Origin: Chloroflexota bacterium
GTDB lineage: Bacteria; Vulcanimicrobiota; JAMCWD01
DNA length: 56,454 nt
Reading direction: 5' to 3'
Assembly (NCBI GenBank): GCA_023475345.1
Contig: JAMCWD010000026.1
Span: 1-56,454, forward strand
The position numbers and the translations under genes were made by a program. Positions within the stretch are counted from its first letter, which is position 1; each line of letters begins with the position of its first letter. This document shows positions 8,984 to 18,343 of the stretch, piece by piece. Below the pieces are notes generated by a model. It saw nothing but the letters and a program-made list of their open reading frames with translations. It made no database searches and was not told the DNA's origin.

Positions 8984-9617
8984 ATACCTTGCTCACTCGT
9001 GTTTTCTCCTGACATCACAGAGCGGGTTCAGGGTTATGATCGACCCGTATGATCCGAAAATAGGATACGGGAAAATCCAGCGCCATACTGATCTTATACT
9101 TGTAACTCATTCACACACGGATCACAATAATATCAGCGGAGTCCCGGGGGCTGCGAAAGTTTTCGCATCGGCAGGCGAAAAAGATTTTAACGGCGTGAAA
9201 GTAAGCGCCATGATCTCAATGCACGGGGGAAACCCCGAAGACAAATTCAACCTGGTTTTCTCCATATCGATGGACGGAATCAAGATCGCACACATGGGAG
9301 ACCTGGGAGAAATCCCCGGCGGCCCGCTGCTGGATTTTCTCGAAGGCACACAGGTATTGATGATCCCTGTAGGGGGGAAGTTCACCATTGATGCAGTGCA
9401 GGCGCAAAAGATAGTCGAGTTGATCAAGCCTTCAGTTGTCATACCGATGCATTTTCGGACGGCGGCCATTGACCGTGTCAGGCTCCCCCTTGCTCCCGTG
9501 GAGGATTTTTCATCTTTATTTGCTAATACTAAGATTCTCAGAGAATCGGTATTTGAGATAAAAGCAGGAGATCTTCCTGAAAAAACTGAGGTAGTGGTTA
9601 TGAACCATACGTATTAA
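8973..9617 (+). CDS. metallo-beta-lactamase-fold hydrolase (UlaG/UPF0173-like)
   Basis: The motif TH46-S-H48-T-D50-H51 and a later GD in MGDLGE mark a metal-binding MBL fold. The compact 214-residue size, the N-terminal [11 protein letters not shown] and the C-terminal PMHFRT are typical of the L-ascorbate-6-phosphate lactonase/UPF0173 group, many of which have no proven substrate. It is cytoplasmic, with no signal sequence. It overlaps the end of sucD by 11 bases, so it is translationally coupled to the succinyl-CoA synthetase genes, though a role in that pathway is only inference. Confidence 0.85.
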   Translation: MQIEYLAHSCFLLTSQSGFRVMIDPYDPKIGYGKIQRHTDLILVTHSHTDHNNISGVPGAAKVFASAGEKDFNGVKVSAMISMHGGNPEDKFNLVFSISMDGIKIAHMGDLGEIPGGPLLDFLEGTQVLMIPVGGKFTIDAVQAQKIVELIKPSVVIPMHFRTAAIDRVRLPLAPVEDFSSLFANTKILRESVFEIKAGDLPEKTEVVVMNHTY

Positions 9618-9683
9618 TTAAACCGAGGGACAGCCGGCAGGCAAAGTTAAAAACAGTCAATAAATTAAAAGAGGTGAAAACAG

Positions 9684-10658
9684 ATGAGAAACAAAGGGAT
9701 TATAATAGCGCTGGTATTGATGCTGGGAGCGGCGCTGCTCCTTGGCACCGCTTTAATGCCCGTAACAGCAGGTACCAAAATCAATTACATGGCTTATCTT
9801 GTAGGCGACAAGCTCATACGCGTAGTTGATCTTACGAGCTTCAAAGTCGTCGGCAAAATACCCATCGGCGCCCCGGGTTCCGACATGGTCTTCCTGCCCG
9901 AAGAAAGCACTGCTTATATAAGTCATCCTTCGACAGGCATGTTGTCAATCATGAACGTCCCGAAGAGAAAAATAGTGAAAAAGCTGAAAGTCGGGGACAC
10001 GTGCAACGATATGGCCGTTACAAGGACAGGGAAGGAACTCTTCGTATCAAATTTGAACGGGAAGAATTCCTTAGGCGTATTCAATACGCTCACCATGAAG
10101 ATGACGGGAAAAGTTCTGGTCGGGCGCGACCCGAGACGGATGGCCATTTCCCAGGATGATAAAACGGCTTATGTCATCAATTCCGGCGACCGGACGGTTT
10201 GGAGCATCCGCATGAGCGACCGTAAAATTATGGGCTCCGTCCCCGTGGGATATAACCCGGTCGATATCAAGGTAAGCCCTGACAACGACATGCTCCTTGT
10301 TTCATGTCTCAATTCGGATGACCTTTACGTGTTCGACGTTAAGGATTTGAAGCTTAAAAAGAGGATTGCCAACCTGGGCAAGCCCTGGGGCATAGCATTT
10401 TCACCCTGGAGCAATTATGTTTACCTTGCCTGTTACGGGAGCGGCGACATTAAGGTAATAGACCTCAAAACATGGAAGGTCGTGCGTAAAATAGCTCTTT
10501 CCGGAAGGCCCATGTTTATACAACTCCGTCCTGACGGCGATCACATGATAGTCGGCCTCGAAGGCGGCAAGCTCCAATCCGTCAGGTTGACGGATTTCAG
10601 GGTCGAAAAGAAACTGATCGTCCAGGAAGGTATCAACGCCATGATAGTCGGGAGGTAG
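9684..10658 (+). CDS. exported YVTN-family beta-propeller protein
   Basis: GAGGTG lies eight bases before the ATG at 9684. A signal peptide (residues 1-~30, MRNKGIIIALVLMLGAALLLGTALMPVTAG) is followed by about seven repeats of the form V-x-D-[VL]-x-[ST]-x-K-V-x-x-[KR]-[IV]-x-[VI]-G, the YVTN/NHL-like propeller signature. Such proteins are usually periplasmic or surface scaffolds that bind partners or act in surface-layer and redox systems. No catalytic residues are evident. The stop overlaps the ribosome binding site of the next gene, so it is likely co-transcribed with the sugar kinase downstream. Confidence 0.8.
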   Translation: MRNKGIIIALVLMLGAALLLGTALMPVTAGTKINYMAYLVGDKLIRVVDLTSFKVVGKIPIGAPGSDMVFLPEESTAYISHPSTGMLSIMNVPKRKIVKKLKVGDTCNDMAVTRTGKELFVSNLNGKNSLGVFNTLTMKMTGKVLVGRDPRRMAISQDDKTAYVINSGDRTVWSIRMSDRKIMGSVPVGYNPVDIKVSPDNDMLLVSCLNSDDLYVFDVKDLKLKKRIANLGKPWGIAFSPWSNYVYLACYGSGDIKVIDLKTWKVVRKIALSGRPMFIQLRPDGDHMIVGLEGGKLQSVRLTDFRVEKKLIVQEGINAMIVGR

Positions 10659-10661
10659 CCG

Positions 10662-11666
10662 TTGCCGGTTACTACCGCCCCGACACGCATCGACTTGGCA
10701 GGCGGTACGCTGGATATTTACCCGCTTTATCTTTTTGAAGAAGGCGCACTGACGGTAAATATGGCCGTCGATATAAACAGCGTAGTCCGCATCGAGAAGA
10801 TCCGCGAAGAGAAAATCCTTATCGAATCGGAAGACCTGGATATAAGACTGGAAGCGGAAGACGCCGGAAGCCTTTCTTCCGGCTCGAAGCTGGAGCTTAT
10901 CGTCCGGGCAGTCCGCTTCTACGATCCGTCTCCGGGCATCCGCATCGTTACAAAAAGCAATGCGCCGCCCGGTTCAGGATTGGGCGCATCTTCCAGCTTG
11001 CTCATGGCTTTAATGTGCGCTCTGAATCATATTACCGAAAAAAAACAAAGCCTCGAAAATATCATCGAGTATGGGGCGAACCTGGAAGCACAGGCCATAA
11101 AGGTTCCCACCGGCAAACAGGATTATTACGCTGCTGTTTACGGGGGCGTTAACGCCTGGCATTTCGGCGTTGAAGGCGTCAGGAGAGAAAAGATCGTTCC
11201 TCCCGGAAATTTCATGGAAAAGCTGAAAAGCGGGCTAATCCTGACTTTTACGGGGCAATCCCACTTCTCCGCCAATCAGAACTGGGATATGATGAAACGA
11301 TATATCGACGGCGATCCTGTTTCAAGAAAAAATATGAAGCGGATAAAAGAGATAGCTTTCTATACGAGGGACGCTTTAAATCAAGGCGATATTACCGCCC
11401 TTTCCGATGCAATAAACGAAGAGTGGAAAATGAGACGCGCGCTTTCCGACGGCGTCAGTACGCCTGTTATAGAAAAAATGATGAAAGCGGCCGCCGATGC
11501 CGGCGCGCTGGCAAATAAGATTTGCGGCGCCGGAGGGGGCGGTTGTATGCTTACTTTATGCCCCGGCGATAAAAAAGAAGAAGTCGAAAGCGCTTTGAAA
11601 GACGCGGGGGGAAAAGTCCTCGATTTCTCCATAGATGAAAAGGGAGTCTCGTTAAGGGAGGAATAG
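10662..11666 (+). CDS. GHMP-family sugar kinase (HddA/heptose-7-phosphate kinase-like)
   Basis: The TTG start at 10662 follows GGAGGT by five bases. The 334 residues show the three GHMP motifs: an N-terminal PTRIDLAGGTLD, the ATP-binding PPGSGLGASSSLLMAL, and the C-terminal KICGAGGGGCMLTL. The P-TGKQDYYAAVYGG and TGQSHFSANQNW stretches match sugar kinases of the HddA group that phosphorylate heptose-7-phosphate or related sugars for envelope polysaccharide. No other heptose genes lie in the window, so the substrate is uncertain. It is three bases from the previous gene and two from the next. Confidence 0.82.
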   Translation: MPVTTAPTRIDLAGGTLDIYPLYLFEEGALTVNMAVDINSVVRIEKIREEKILIESEDLDIRLEAEDAGSLSSGSKLELIVRAVRFYDPSPGIRIVTKSNAPPGSGLGASSSLLMALMCALNHITEKKQSLENIIEYGANLEAQAIKVPTGKQDYYAAVYGGVNAWHFGVEGVRREKIVPPGNFMEKLKSGLILTFTGQSHFSANQNWDMMKRYIDGDPVSRKNMKRIKEIAFYTRDALNQGDITALSDAINEEWKMRRALSDGVSTPVIEKMMKAAADAGALANKICGAGGGGCMLTLCPGDKKEEVESALKDAGGKVLDFSIDEKGVSLREE

Positions 11667-11668
11667 CG

Positions 11669-12310
11669 ATGTTTTCCAGGAGACAGCTTTTGGCTCTGAC
11701 GGTCATGCTTGTTATATTGGTTGTCGGCCTGGCGGTTTACTTCAAGCTGTCAAAAAAAGAAAACGCCGTTACCGAAGTTTCAAGCACCCCCGCGGCGACG
11801 GAGCAAACTTCCGGCAAATTGCCATGTTATGTTTACGGGGGGGTGAAGAACCCAGGCCTTTATTATCTTGACGAAGGCGCGGCGAGAAAAGATGCGGTCA
11901 ATGCCGCAGGCGGCGCCCTGAAGCCTGAAGACCTGGCAGGGATAGAGCCGGAAAAAAAGATAACATCAGGCGAGGTGTTGTATGTGCCGGGCGGCTCCCA
12001 GACTCCCGACTCCAGCATACTCCAGCCTGTTTCACCGGTTACGGCCGAAACTCCCGCTTCGACTGCAGAGACCCCCGCTGCTGAAGACAAGACAAACACA
12101 GGCGGAAATGAAAACACCGACAAGCTCAGCATCAACACCGCCACTTTCGATGACTTGATGGAACTGCCGGGCGTCAATGCGGAGCTTGCCGATAATATAT
12201 TGAAGCTCCGAGAAAAAAGAGGCAAATTCGAAAACCTGGAAGAACTGCTTCCTGTCCATGGGATGACTGAGGAGTTGTTTTCAAAACTTAAGCCTGTGTT
12301 ATGTCTGTGA
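11669..12310 (+). CDS. comEA: ComEA-like membrane-anchored SLBB/helix-hairpin-helix protein
   Basis: An N-terminal membrane helix (LLALTVMLVILVVGLAVYF) anchors the protein. An SLBB-like domain follows (PCYVYGGVKNPGLYYLDEGA... ITSGEVLYVPG), then a Thr/Pro/Glu linker and a C-terminal helix-hairpin-helix pair (SINTATFDDLMELPGVN) of the ComEA type. ComEA binds double-stranded DNA at the outer face of the membrane during natural transformation. The layout and 213-residue size match well. ComEC is not in the window, so competence is inferred only from this protein and the PilB-like ATPase at 26068. Confidence 0.8.
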   Translation: MFSRRQLLALTVMLVILVVGLAVYFKLSKKENAVTEVSSTPAATEQTSGKLPCYVYGGVKNPGLYYLDEGAARKDAVNAAGGALKPEDLAGIEPEKKITSGEVLYVPGGSQTPDSSILQPVSPVTAETPASTAETPAAEDKTNTGGNENTDKLSINTATFDDLMELPGVNAELADNILKLREKRGKFENLEELLPVHGMTEELFSKLKPVLCL

Positions 12311-12318
12311 GGTAATAA

Positions 12319-14547
12319 ATGCCGAGACGGACGCTTCTGGTGTTGTTTATATTTTTGATGTTCTCGTATGCCGCAGGCTGGAGCGCATCTAAGCCTCTCC
12401 TGGTTTATGTCGGCGAACATGCAGGGCAGTCCGACCTCTTCCTGTTTGACCCCGGAGCAGGCAGGACTTACGAGCTGACAGGCGATCCGGCGGTAGAGCA
12501 AAATCCCCTGTGGTCGCCGGACGGCGGCATGATAGCATACACCCGTAACCAGGGCGAGGGGGATATAGCCGTTTGTATAATAAGACCCGACGGCTCCGAT
12601 AACAAACAGCTTACCTCCAAATCCGATCATGCGGTGTTAAAACAATGGCTCGATTCCTGGAGGATTTCATATATTTCCTCCATGCCCGACGGTAATATGG
12701 CGCTGGGTGTCATTGACCTGAGAGCAGGCACCAAAAGGGTCGTAACAACTAAGGGCACCGATTATGCCTGGTCTCCCGACGGCACGTGGGCGCTGGTTAT
12801 CACGGGAGGAGACAAACCCGGCCTTGCCAGGATCGGCTATTCGGGACAGGACTACAGACAGTTGACCCCCGGCGAAGGAGAATCGTCCCCCGACATATCG
12901 CCTGACGGACGTTACATAGTGTTCCAGGGTCCCGAAAAAAGCACTACAACTACTCCCGGCATCTGGATAATGGATTCCGACGGGGCCGGGAGAAAAAAGA
13001 TCTCATCTACAGGCTTCCTGCCGGAGTTCATCGGCAATGATTCAATAATCTATTCCGAAATACAAAATGGCAAAAACCAGGTATGGCTGATGGATACAAA
13101 CGGTGACGGGAAGAAAAAAATTGCCGACGGCAGGGACCCGGTGATCGGGAAGGGCGGGATAATCTTATACCAGGATAAAGACGAGTTATGGATGTTAAAT
13201 TTAAGGACGGGAACAAGCGGCTATCTTCTGAGAGATGTCATCTCTTACGATATCTGGAACAATTATGCCATGGTCGTTCAGAGGTCGTTCAGCGGGAAAT
13301 ATCCGGCTGCGGGCGTTCTGCTCGTCGATCTTGACAGGAAAGAAGCGCTGAAAGTATCCGGCGGGATAGCAAGTGCGAGGGAACCTGCAGCGGCATCTTA
13401 CCGCCGCTGGAATATGCGGATTGGAAAATATAACCCGTCCGCGAAGCCTGTAAAGACGAAAACCCCGGGGTTACCCGTCCCGGGCACGCCTTCCGCAACT
13501 TCTCCTGAAACATCAAAAACTACAATAGCCAAAGGCCTCAAGCTGCTGGTAAAATCGAAAACTTCCGATCTTTCCATGCATAGCCCGTCATGGTCGGCTG
13601 ACGGCAAAAAGCTGGCTTTTGCTTTTGTTAAAGTTTATCATGATACCAGGACTGCAGGCGGGGGAGCAGGCATAATAAACAGCAACGGGAGCGGCCTGAA
13701 GATAATTTACGAAGAAAAGCCCGGATCGGTGTTCGAGCACCTCGGGTTTGTTTCTCCCCGGTTTTCGCCGGACGGCAGGTACGTGGCATTTATGAAAAGA
13801 TCATGGCTGGCCGCAAATGCCGAAAGCGGCGACGTCCTGGTTACGGATCTTAAATTCAGCGATACTTCTTCGCTTAACCCTTATGTTGTTCTGAACTTGA
13901 AAATGCCTGTCCCCGCAGTATATGGCGCTCCCAAATGGATGAAAAAAGGGGATTACGTGTTTTTCGGCGCCCGTCAGTCGGAAGGTTACCAGGCGGATCC
14001 GAGGCTGGAAGCCGTCTGGAAAGCCGGGGCGACGGGGAATTATGACGACGCCGTTTACAGGAACGGCGACCTGGATCTTTCCATATCGATGCCGACGCCG
14101 TCTCCCGACGGAAAAATGCTGGCTTTCGTCATGTCAAAATTCAAGAACCCGGTGTATGTGAAATTATGCCTGCTGGATATCTCCATCCGGGACAGGCAGC
14201 CCGTTTCCCTCATGGAGATCATTCCCCCACAGGAAATTCAATTCTCTAAAGACGGGAACCGGCTTGCGTGTATAACAAAAGACCAGCTTTACATTATTAA
14301 CCTCGCCGGTTTGAAAGCAGTGAAGAAACAATTCAAGGAAGGCCCCGCCGCATTAACCGGGGATTTCCTTGTTTTTGCTTATATTAATGACGGGAACCTG
14401 GTGCTGGAAGATACCCGGAATAAAAACAGGAGAGTCATTTCTCTCGATGAACTGACAGGCAAGGAAATCGACGGCCTGGCATGGTCGCCGGACGGCAAGA
14501 CGCTTGCTATATCGGCAGGCGGCGAGATCTGGATTTATTGTTTCTGA
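12319..14547 (+). CDS. exported TolB-like WD40/PD40 propeller protein
   Basis: The ATG at 12319 follows GAGGTAATAA. The first ~23 residues form a signal peptide. Repeated WSPDG, ISPDG, FSPDG and SADGKKLAF blocks mark PD40 (TolB-type) beta-propeller blades in two groups, residues ~25-330 and ~400-740, separated by a Pro/Thr-rich linker (~385-410). No enzyme motif is visible, so a periplasmic binding or scaffolding role is the best reading. The 742-residue length suggests two propellers. It ends six bases before the convergent HEAT gene. Confidence 0.8.
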   Translation: MPRRTLLVLFIFLMFSYAAGWSASKPLLVYVGEHAGQSDLFLFDPGAGRTYELTGDPAVEQNPLWSPDGGMIAYTRNQGEGDIAVCIIRPDGSDNKQLTSKSDHAVLKQWLDSWRISYISSMPDGNMALGVIDLRAGTKRVVTTKGTDYAWSPDGTWALVITGGDKPGLARIGYSGQDYRQLTPGEGESSPDISPDGRYIVFQGPEKSTTTTPGIWIMDSDGAGRKKISSTGFLPEFIGNDSIIYSEIQNGKNQVWLMDTNGDGKKKIADGRDPVIGKGGIILYQDKDELWMLNLRTGTSGYLLRDVISYDIWNNYAMVVQRSFSGKYPAAGVLLVDLDRKEALKVSGGIASAREPAAASYRRWNMRIGKYNPSAKPVKTKTPGLPVPGTPSATSPETSKTTIAKGLKLLVKSKTSDLSMHSPSWSADGKKLAFAFVKVYHDTRTAGGGAGIINSNGSGLKIIYEEKPGSVFEHLGFVSPRFSPDGRYVAFMKRSWLAANAESGDVLVTDLKFSDTSSLNPYVVLNLKMPVPAVYGAPKWMKKGDYVFFGARQSEGYQADPRLEAVWKAGATGNYDDAVYRNGDLDLSISMPTPSPDGKMLAFVMSKFKNPVYVKLCLLDISIRDRQPVSLMEIIPPQEIQFSKDGNRLACITKDQLYIINLAGLKAVKKQFKEGPAALTGDFLVFAYINDGNLVLEDTRNKNRRVISLDELTGKEIDGLAWSPDGKTLAISAGGEIWIYCF

Positions 14548-14553
14548 GATAAA

Positions 14554-15420
14554 TTATGATCCCGGCCTTATTCCGGGCGAGCGGGTATACGTTTCCGTTA
14601 TGGGCCTGATGCCTTTTTTGCCAAGCTTTTTTTCGATGCCGGAAACCGCCGATTCCACTATTTTCAGCGTTTCAAGCGCGGCCTTCCCGAACCTGACATT
14701 CTGCATCCTGCCCAGCAGAGTGGCATTTTTTTTCAAAACTCTGTGCGCCTTCTTTAAATTGTTGTAGTTATCTATAGATGCCGGCGGAGGGTTGTTTTGC
14801 ACTATCCGCCCTATGGCCCGGATAATCTCGGTCCTTGCATGGGTGGTCCTCGTCCATCCCAGCAGTTGTTTTTGCATAAGGCCGAGCGGGCTGCCCGGCA
14901 CGTTTCCTGGAATATCCACATGCTCGTTTTCAAGCGCTTCGGCAAGCGGACCGACCGCCTCGTTGTTTTCCAGGCGGCCCAGCGACTCGGCGGCTTTCAT
15001 CCTGATATTCCATTTTTCATTTTTCAGCCATTCCAGAAGGTATGAAAGCGCACTGTCATCACCCGTTTTAACCAGGGCTTCTGCGGCTGCGATGCGCACA
15101 TCCGGGTAACGGTCATTTAAAAGCGGCTTGATAAATTTTTGAACGGACGGCTCCCGCAGGCCGCCCAGGGCTTGAACTGCGGTAAGCCGGGCATGCCCGC
15201 CGCTGCTTTCAAGCGAATTTACCAGGGTCTTTATTCCTTCTTCCCCTCTTGAAAGGAGCTGTCTCGACGCCTCGTTCCTGACCGCCCAGCTTCTGTCATG
15301 AAGGCCTGATAACAGGATGTCGAAATCGTCTTCCGAAGGATTGTTTTCAAGATTTTTCAGGGCGGCAACGCGGACTCTCCACTTGGGGGAGTCCATGAGA
15401 TCTATTATCCTGTCTTTCAT
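14554..15420 (-). CDS. HEAT-repeat (PBS lyase-like) protein
   Basis: The 288 residues are a solenoid of about six HEAT/PBS-lyase repeats of ~32 residues. The repeating unit is like WAVRNEASRQLLSRG, DVRIAAAEALVKTGD and NIRMKAAESLGRLEN, covering ~1-190, followed by a helical C-terminal part. Such proteins act as binding scaffolds or as phycobilin-lyase relatives; nothing here identifies a partner. The start overlaps the stop of the TPR gene by four bases (ATGA), so it is the last gene of a three-gene operon with the TPR and HD-GYP genes. Confidence 0.8.
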   Translation of the reverse strand: MKDRIIDLMDSPKWRVRVAALKNLENNPSEDDFDILLSGLHDRSWAVRNEASRQLLSRGEEGIKTLVNSLESSGGHARLTAVQALGGLREPSVQKFIKPLLNDRYPDVRIAAAEALVKTGDDSALSYLLEWLKNEKWNIRMKAAESLGRLENNEAVGPLAEALENEHVDIPGNVPGSPLGLMQKQLLGWTRTTHARTEIIRAIGRIVQNNPPPASIDNYNNLKKAHRVLKKNATLLGRMQNVRFGKAALETLKIVESAVSGIEKKLGKKGIRPITETYTRSPGIRPGS

Positions 15421-16580
15421 CTTTTTGCGGTCTCTATAATCAGGTCTATGGTTCTCAGAGCATCTTCAAATTTTCTGTTCCTGATTTGTTTGCTCAATTT
15501 TTCAAGAAGCGGGTTTACCTTTTTCATACGATCGGGATCGGCCCCGGGATTTGAGCCCGTCCCGTCATAAAACACGCGAAAATTCTCGAAAGAGTCTCCG
15601 GGTTTGCCCGCAGGGTGAAGCGCAGGGAAAAGAAAATAATCAAAAGTAAAAAGCACCATCCCGAACAGGAAATTGTCATTTTCTATTTCTGCAGCAGTGG
15701 CCTTTGAATTTTCAACCCTTTTTTTAAGATTGCCGCACATCTCCTTTAATTCGAGCAGCCCCTCGTTCAATCTCCCCTTGAGAAAATAAAGGCGGGACAG
15801 GTAGAGCCTTGACATTACTCCGAAATAGCCCATAGGGGAGGCTTTGATTGCTTTTCTATAGAATTTTTCCGATGCCTGAAAGTCGGCTTCATCTTTTCCT
15901 TTATTTTTTAATTGTGCAAAAATATCTCCGTAAGTCTCGGCGATAAGAAAATACGGCCTGCTTCCTTCTTCGCCCTCCGGGAACCGGACGGATTCTTTCA
16001 TTTTTTCCGCCATGCTTAAATTGTACCTGCATTTTTTCAGATCATTCTGCATGTAGCAACATCTCGCGAGGAATATGTAAGCAAGAACATTCAGGCGGTC
16101 ATGGCGGTTCTTTTTAATCACATATTCAAAAAATTTTGTTGCGCCGAAAGCGTCGGCCCTGTCTATGGTTTCTTCGCCTATAAACATTGCAGCATCTGCA
16201 TCCTGTTCCCCGAGATCCCGGAGATTGTCCCAAAAAGTTTTCTGAGCCTGTAAAAGATATTCATTCCCCGGCGCGTTGATTTTGTCCAGGCCCGTTTTAC
16301 CTGATTTATATTGCTCGTTATATCTTACGGCCTGGGAAGTGCGGACGAGAACCTGGAGTCTGTCATGGGTCTTCAGTTTCTTTCTGAGCAAATTTTTGAG
16401 TAATCCTGCGGCTTGCTTATATTCGCCGCGCGATTCCATCTCCATAGATTTCTGGATTTCCGCATTTATTTGCTCAAATGAGAGAGGGGCGGCTCCATTT
16501 CTTAAAAATATGATAACAACGCCTGCACCGATAAGAAACAGGCATAAAACGACCAGGGCGATGATGATTCTTTTATTCAT
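15417..16580 (-). CDS. membrane-anchored TPR-like protein
   Basis: Residues 7-27 (IALVVLCLFLIGAGVVIIFL) form one membrane helix. The remaining ~350 residues are helical, with TPR-like pairs such as the QAAGLLKNLLRK, YIFLARCCYMQNDLKKCRYNLSMAEK and SEKFYRKAIKASPMGYFGVMSRLYLSRLYFLKG regions. No catalytic motif is visible. It starts 13 bases after the HD-GYP gene stop and overlaps the HEAT gene, so it is probably part of a c-di-GMP-linked scaffold operon. The exact role is unknown. Confidence 0.75.
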   Translation of the reverse strand: MNKRIIIALVVLCLFLIGAGVVIIFLRNGAAPLSFEQINAEIQKSMEMESRGEYKQAAGLLKNLLRKKLKTHDRLQVLVRTSQAVRYNEQYKSGKTGLDKINAPGNEYLLQAQKTFWDNLRDLGEQDADAAMFIGEETIDRADAFGATKFFEYVIKKNRHDRLNVLAYIFLARCCYMQNDLKKCRYNLSMAEKMKESVRFPEGEEGSRPYFLIAETYGDIFAQLKNKGKDEADFQASEKFYRKAIKASPMGYFGVMSRLYLSRLYFLKGRLNEGLLELKEMCGNLKKRVENSKATAAEIENDNFLFGMVLFTFDYFLFPALHPAGKPGDSFENFRVFYDGTGSNPGADPDRMKKVNPLLEKLSKQIRNRKFEDALRTIDLIIETAKR

Positions 16581-16593
16581 TGTTTCAGTCCTG

Positions 16594-18204
16594 TCAGCCT
16601 GCCGCCTGGGTTTCCTTTTTTTTCTCTTTCGGGTTGACTTCTTTATCCATATATTCCTGGAAAATTCCAGAGTTATTCAGAAATTCGAGAAGATTGCCGT
16701 CGATATGCCTGTCTTTGGCCATAAAACCGAGGATTTTGAGAGCCTGCTCAAAGGACATGGGCTTTTTGTACGGACGGTCCGGAGCCGTGAGAGCTTCGAA
16801 AACATCGGCTATTGCAAGGAGCCTTGCCTGGATGGGGATCTGATCCTCTTTAAGCCCGCCGGGATACCCGCTCCCATCGAGCCTTTCATGGTGGGCGCCT
16901 GCGTATTCGGGGACATGCTTCAGATCCTTGGGGTAGGGGAGTTCGGAGAGCATCCTGTAAGTCAGCCGGGCATGATTTTCTATAATCTTGCGTTCTCCGG
17001 CATTCAGGTTGCCCTTGCGGACCGAAAGGTTTTCAAGCTCATCTTCGGTAATCACGGGGGTCTTCCCGCCTTCAAAGGCGTATTTCAACTTCGCTGTTTT
17101 TTCCAGACGCTTGAGGTCGTCATCCTGAAGAAACCCTTTCGCCGTATTGACGAACTCTACAAATTCAAGTTCTTTATTCAGCTTTTCCTTTCCCTTTTTC
17201 AGTTTCGCGGCAATTTCAGCAAGCCTGCCGGGGGCCGCCGCGTTATTGCGGTAAAGCTTCAGCTTTTCTTTCAAGGCTTTCTTTTCAAGCTCGAAAATAA
17301 GGAGCCTGAAACGGAGCCTGACAAGTTCTATCCTGTCGAAAATGCCTTCCAGCTTGTTTGCTTTGTCGATGATATATTCGGGAGTGGTTATTTTACCTAT
17401 ATCGTGGAGCCATGCGGCTATCCTCAGTTCGTAAAGCTCTTTTTCGCTGAAGGATTTATCCGCGTAAAAACCTTCCTCAGACTCGTTAATTTTCTTTGCC
17501 ATCTCTACGGTCAGCTCGGCCACCCTTCTTATATGGCCTGCGGTAAAAGGCGATTTTTCATCTATTGCCGCAGCAATTGTCCGTATGAAAGATTCCAGCA
17601 ACTCTTCCAGGTTGTTGATAAGCAGGGCATTGGTCAGCGCTATGGCCGCCTGCGCTGCAAGCGCCCCGGTAAGCGGTACCATCTCCTCTTCGAACGGGAT
17701 CACATCCCCGTTTGAGTCTTTTGCATTCAGAAGCTGGAGGACGCCTATTATATCATTCTCGTGATTCCTCAGAGGAAGAACCAGCATCGAGCGGCTCCGG
17801 TAGCCTGTTGTAGCGTCATAGCGGCGCGGGCCTGTGAAGTCGAAGCCTTCCGCCTCGTAAACATCGGGTATGTTGACGATTTCGCCGGTATTGGCTACAA
17901 AAGCCGATACATGGGAAAGGTTGGGCCTGCCGTCAACTTCCAGCGGGACGGGAGGAAGGTTTAGAGGCCCGCCTGTCTTTCCGCCGGTTCGAATCCCCAG
18001 GGTATCGTTCTGTGCTATTGCGAAAGACAGCGTTTTGTCCCTGTCCTGAACCATGTACAACGTTCCGGCGTCGGCATTGGTAAAGGATCTTGCCGCATCC
18101 ACTATCATCTCCAGCAACGACGAGAGATCGTGCTCCGCGGAAAGAGCAGTGCCTATGAGGACAAATGCCTCGATCTTTTTTTTAAGGTCGGCGGGCGTTT
18201 TCAT
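16594..18204 (-). CDS. GAF domain / HD-GYP phosphodiesterase with long coiled-coil insertion
   Basis: A GAF domain (residues ~20-195) senses an unknown small molecule. The HD-GYP domain follows, with HDIGK at 267-271 and HHERLDGSGYP at 438-448, both intact. HD-GYP enzymes hydrolyse c-di-GMP. Unusually, about 110 residues (285-395, Lys/Glu/Leu-rich, predicted coiled coil) separate the HD and GYP halves, where canonical domains have about 50. The start at 18204 has GGAGG 11 bases upstream. It is the first gene of the minus-strand HD-GYP, TPR, HEAT operon and lies downstream of a terminator that ends the NlpC/P60 transcript. Confidence 0.85.
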   Translation of the reverse strand: MKTPADLKKKIEAFVLIGTALSAEHDLSSLLEMIVDAARSFTNADAGTLYMVQDRDKTLSFAIAQNDTLGIRTGGKTGGPLNLPPVPLEVDGRPNLSHVSAFVANTGEIVNIPDVYEAEGFDFTGPRRYDATTGYRSRSMLVLPLRNHENDIIGVLQLLNAKDSNGDVIPFEEEMVPLTGALAAQAAIALTNALLINNLEELLESFIRTIAAAIDEKSPFTAGHIRRVAELTVEMAKKINESEEGFYADKSFSEKELYELRIAAWLHDIGKITTPEYIIDKANKLEGIFDRIELVRLRFRLLIFELEKKALKEKLKLYRNNAAAPGRLAEIAAKLKKGKEKLNKELEFVEFVNTAKGFLQDDDLKRLEKTAKLKYAFEGGKTPVITEDELENLSVRKGNLNAGERKIIENHARLTYRMLSELPYPKDLKHVPEYAGAHHERLDGSGYPGGLKEDQIPIQARLLAIADVFEALTAPDRPYKKPMSFEQALKILGFMAKDRHIDGNLLEFLNNSGIFQEYMDKEVNPKEKKKETQAAG

Positions 18205-18291
18205 CAGGCTGTTATTCCTCCGGGATATTGAAACTTAATAAGCTCAGAATTCTACCTTTCTTATACCATGCCCTTCCTGGATCCGTTTCCT

Positions 18292-18322
18292 TTAAGAAAA
18301 AAAAGGAGGCCGTCAGGCCTCC
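18292..18322 (-). terminator. Rho-independent terminator of the NlpC/P60 gene
   Basis: On the minus strand GGAGGCC-tgac-GGCCTCC (18305-18322) is followed by a run of T (8 in a row, 18297-18304) and CTTAAA. It lies about 22 bases after the stop of the peptidase gene at 18344, and it isolates that gene from the HD-GYP operon. Confidence 0.85.
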
Positions 18323-18343
18323 CTGTTTTTAAAGTTTGACGCC

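Noticed and set aside
16276..17715. 479-codon plus-strand open frame over the HD-GYP and TPR genes
   Set aside because: Antisense shadow; the minus-strand genes have domains and operon overlaps.
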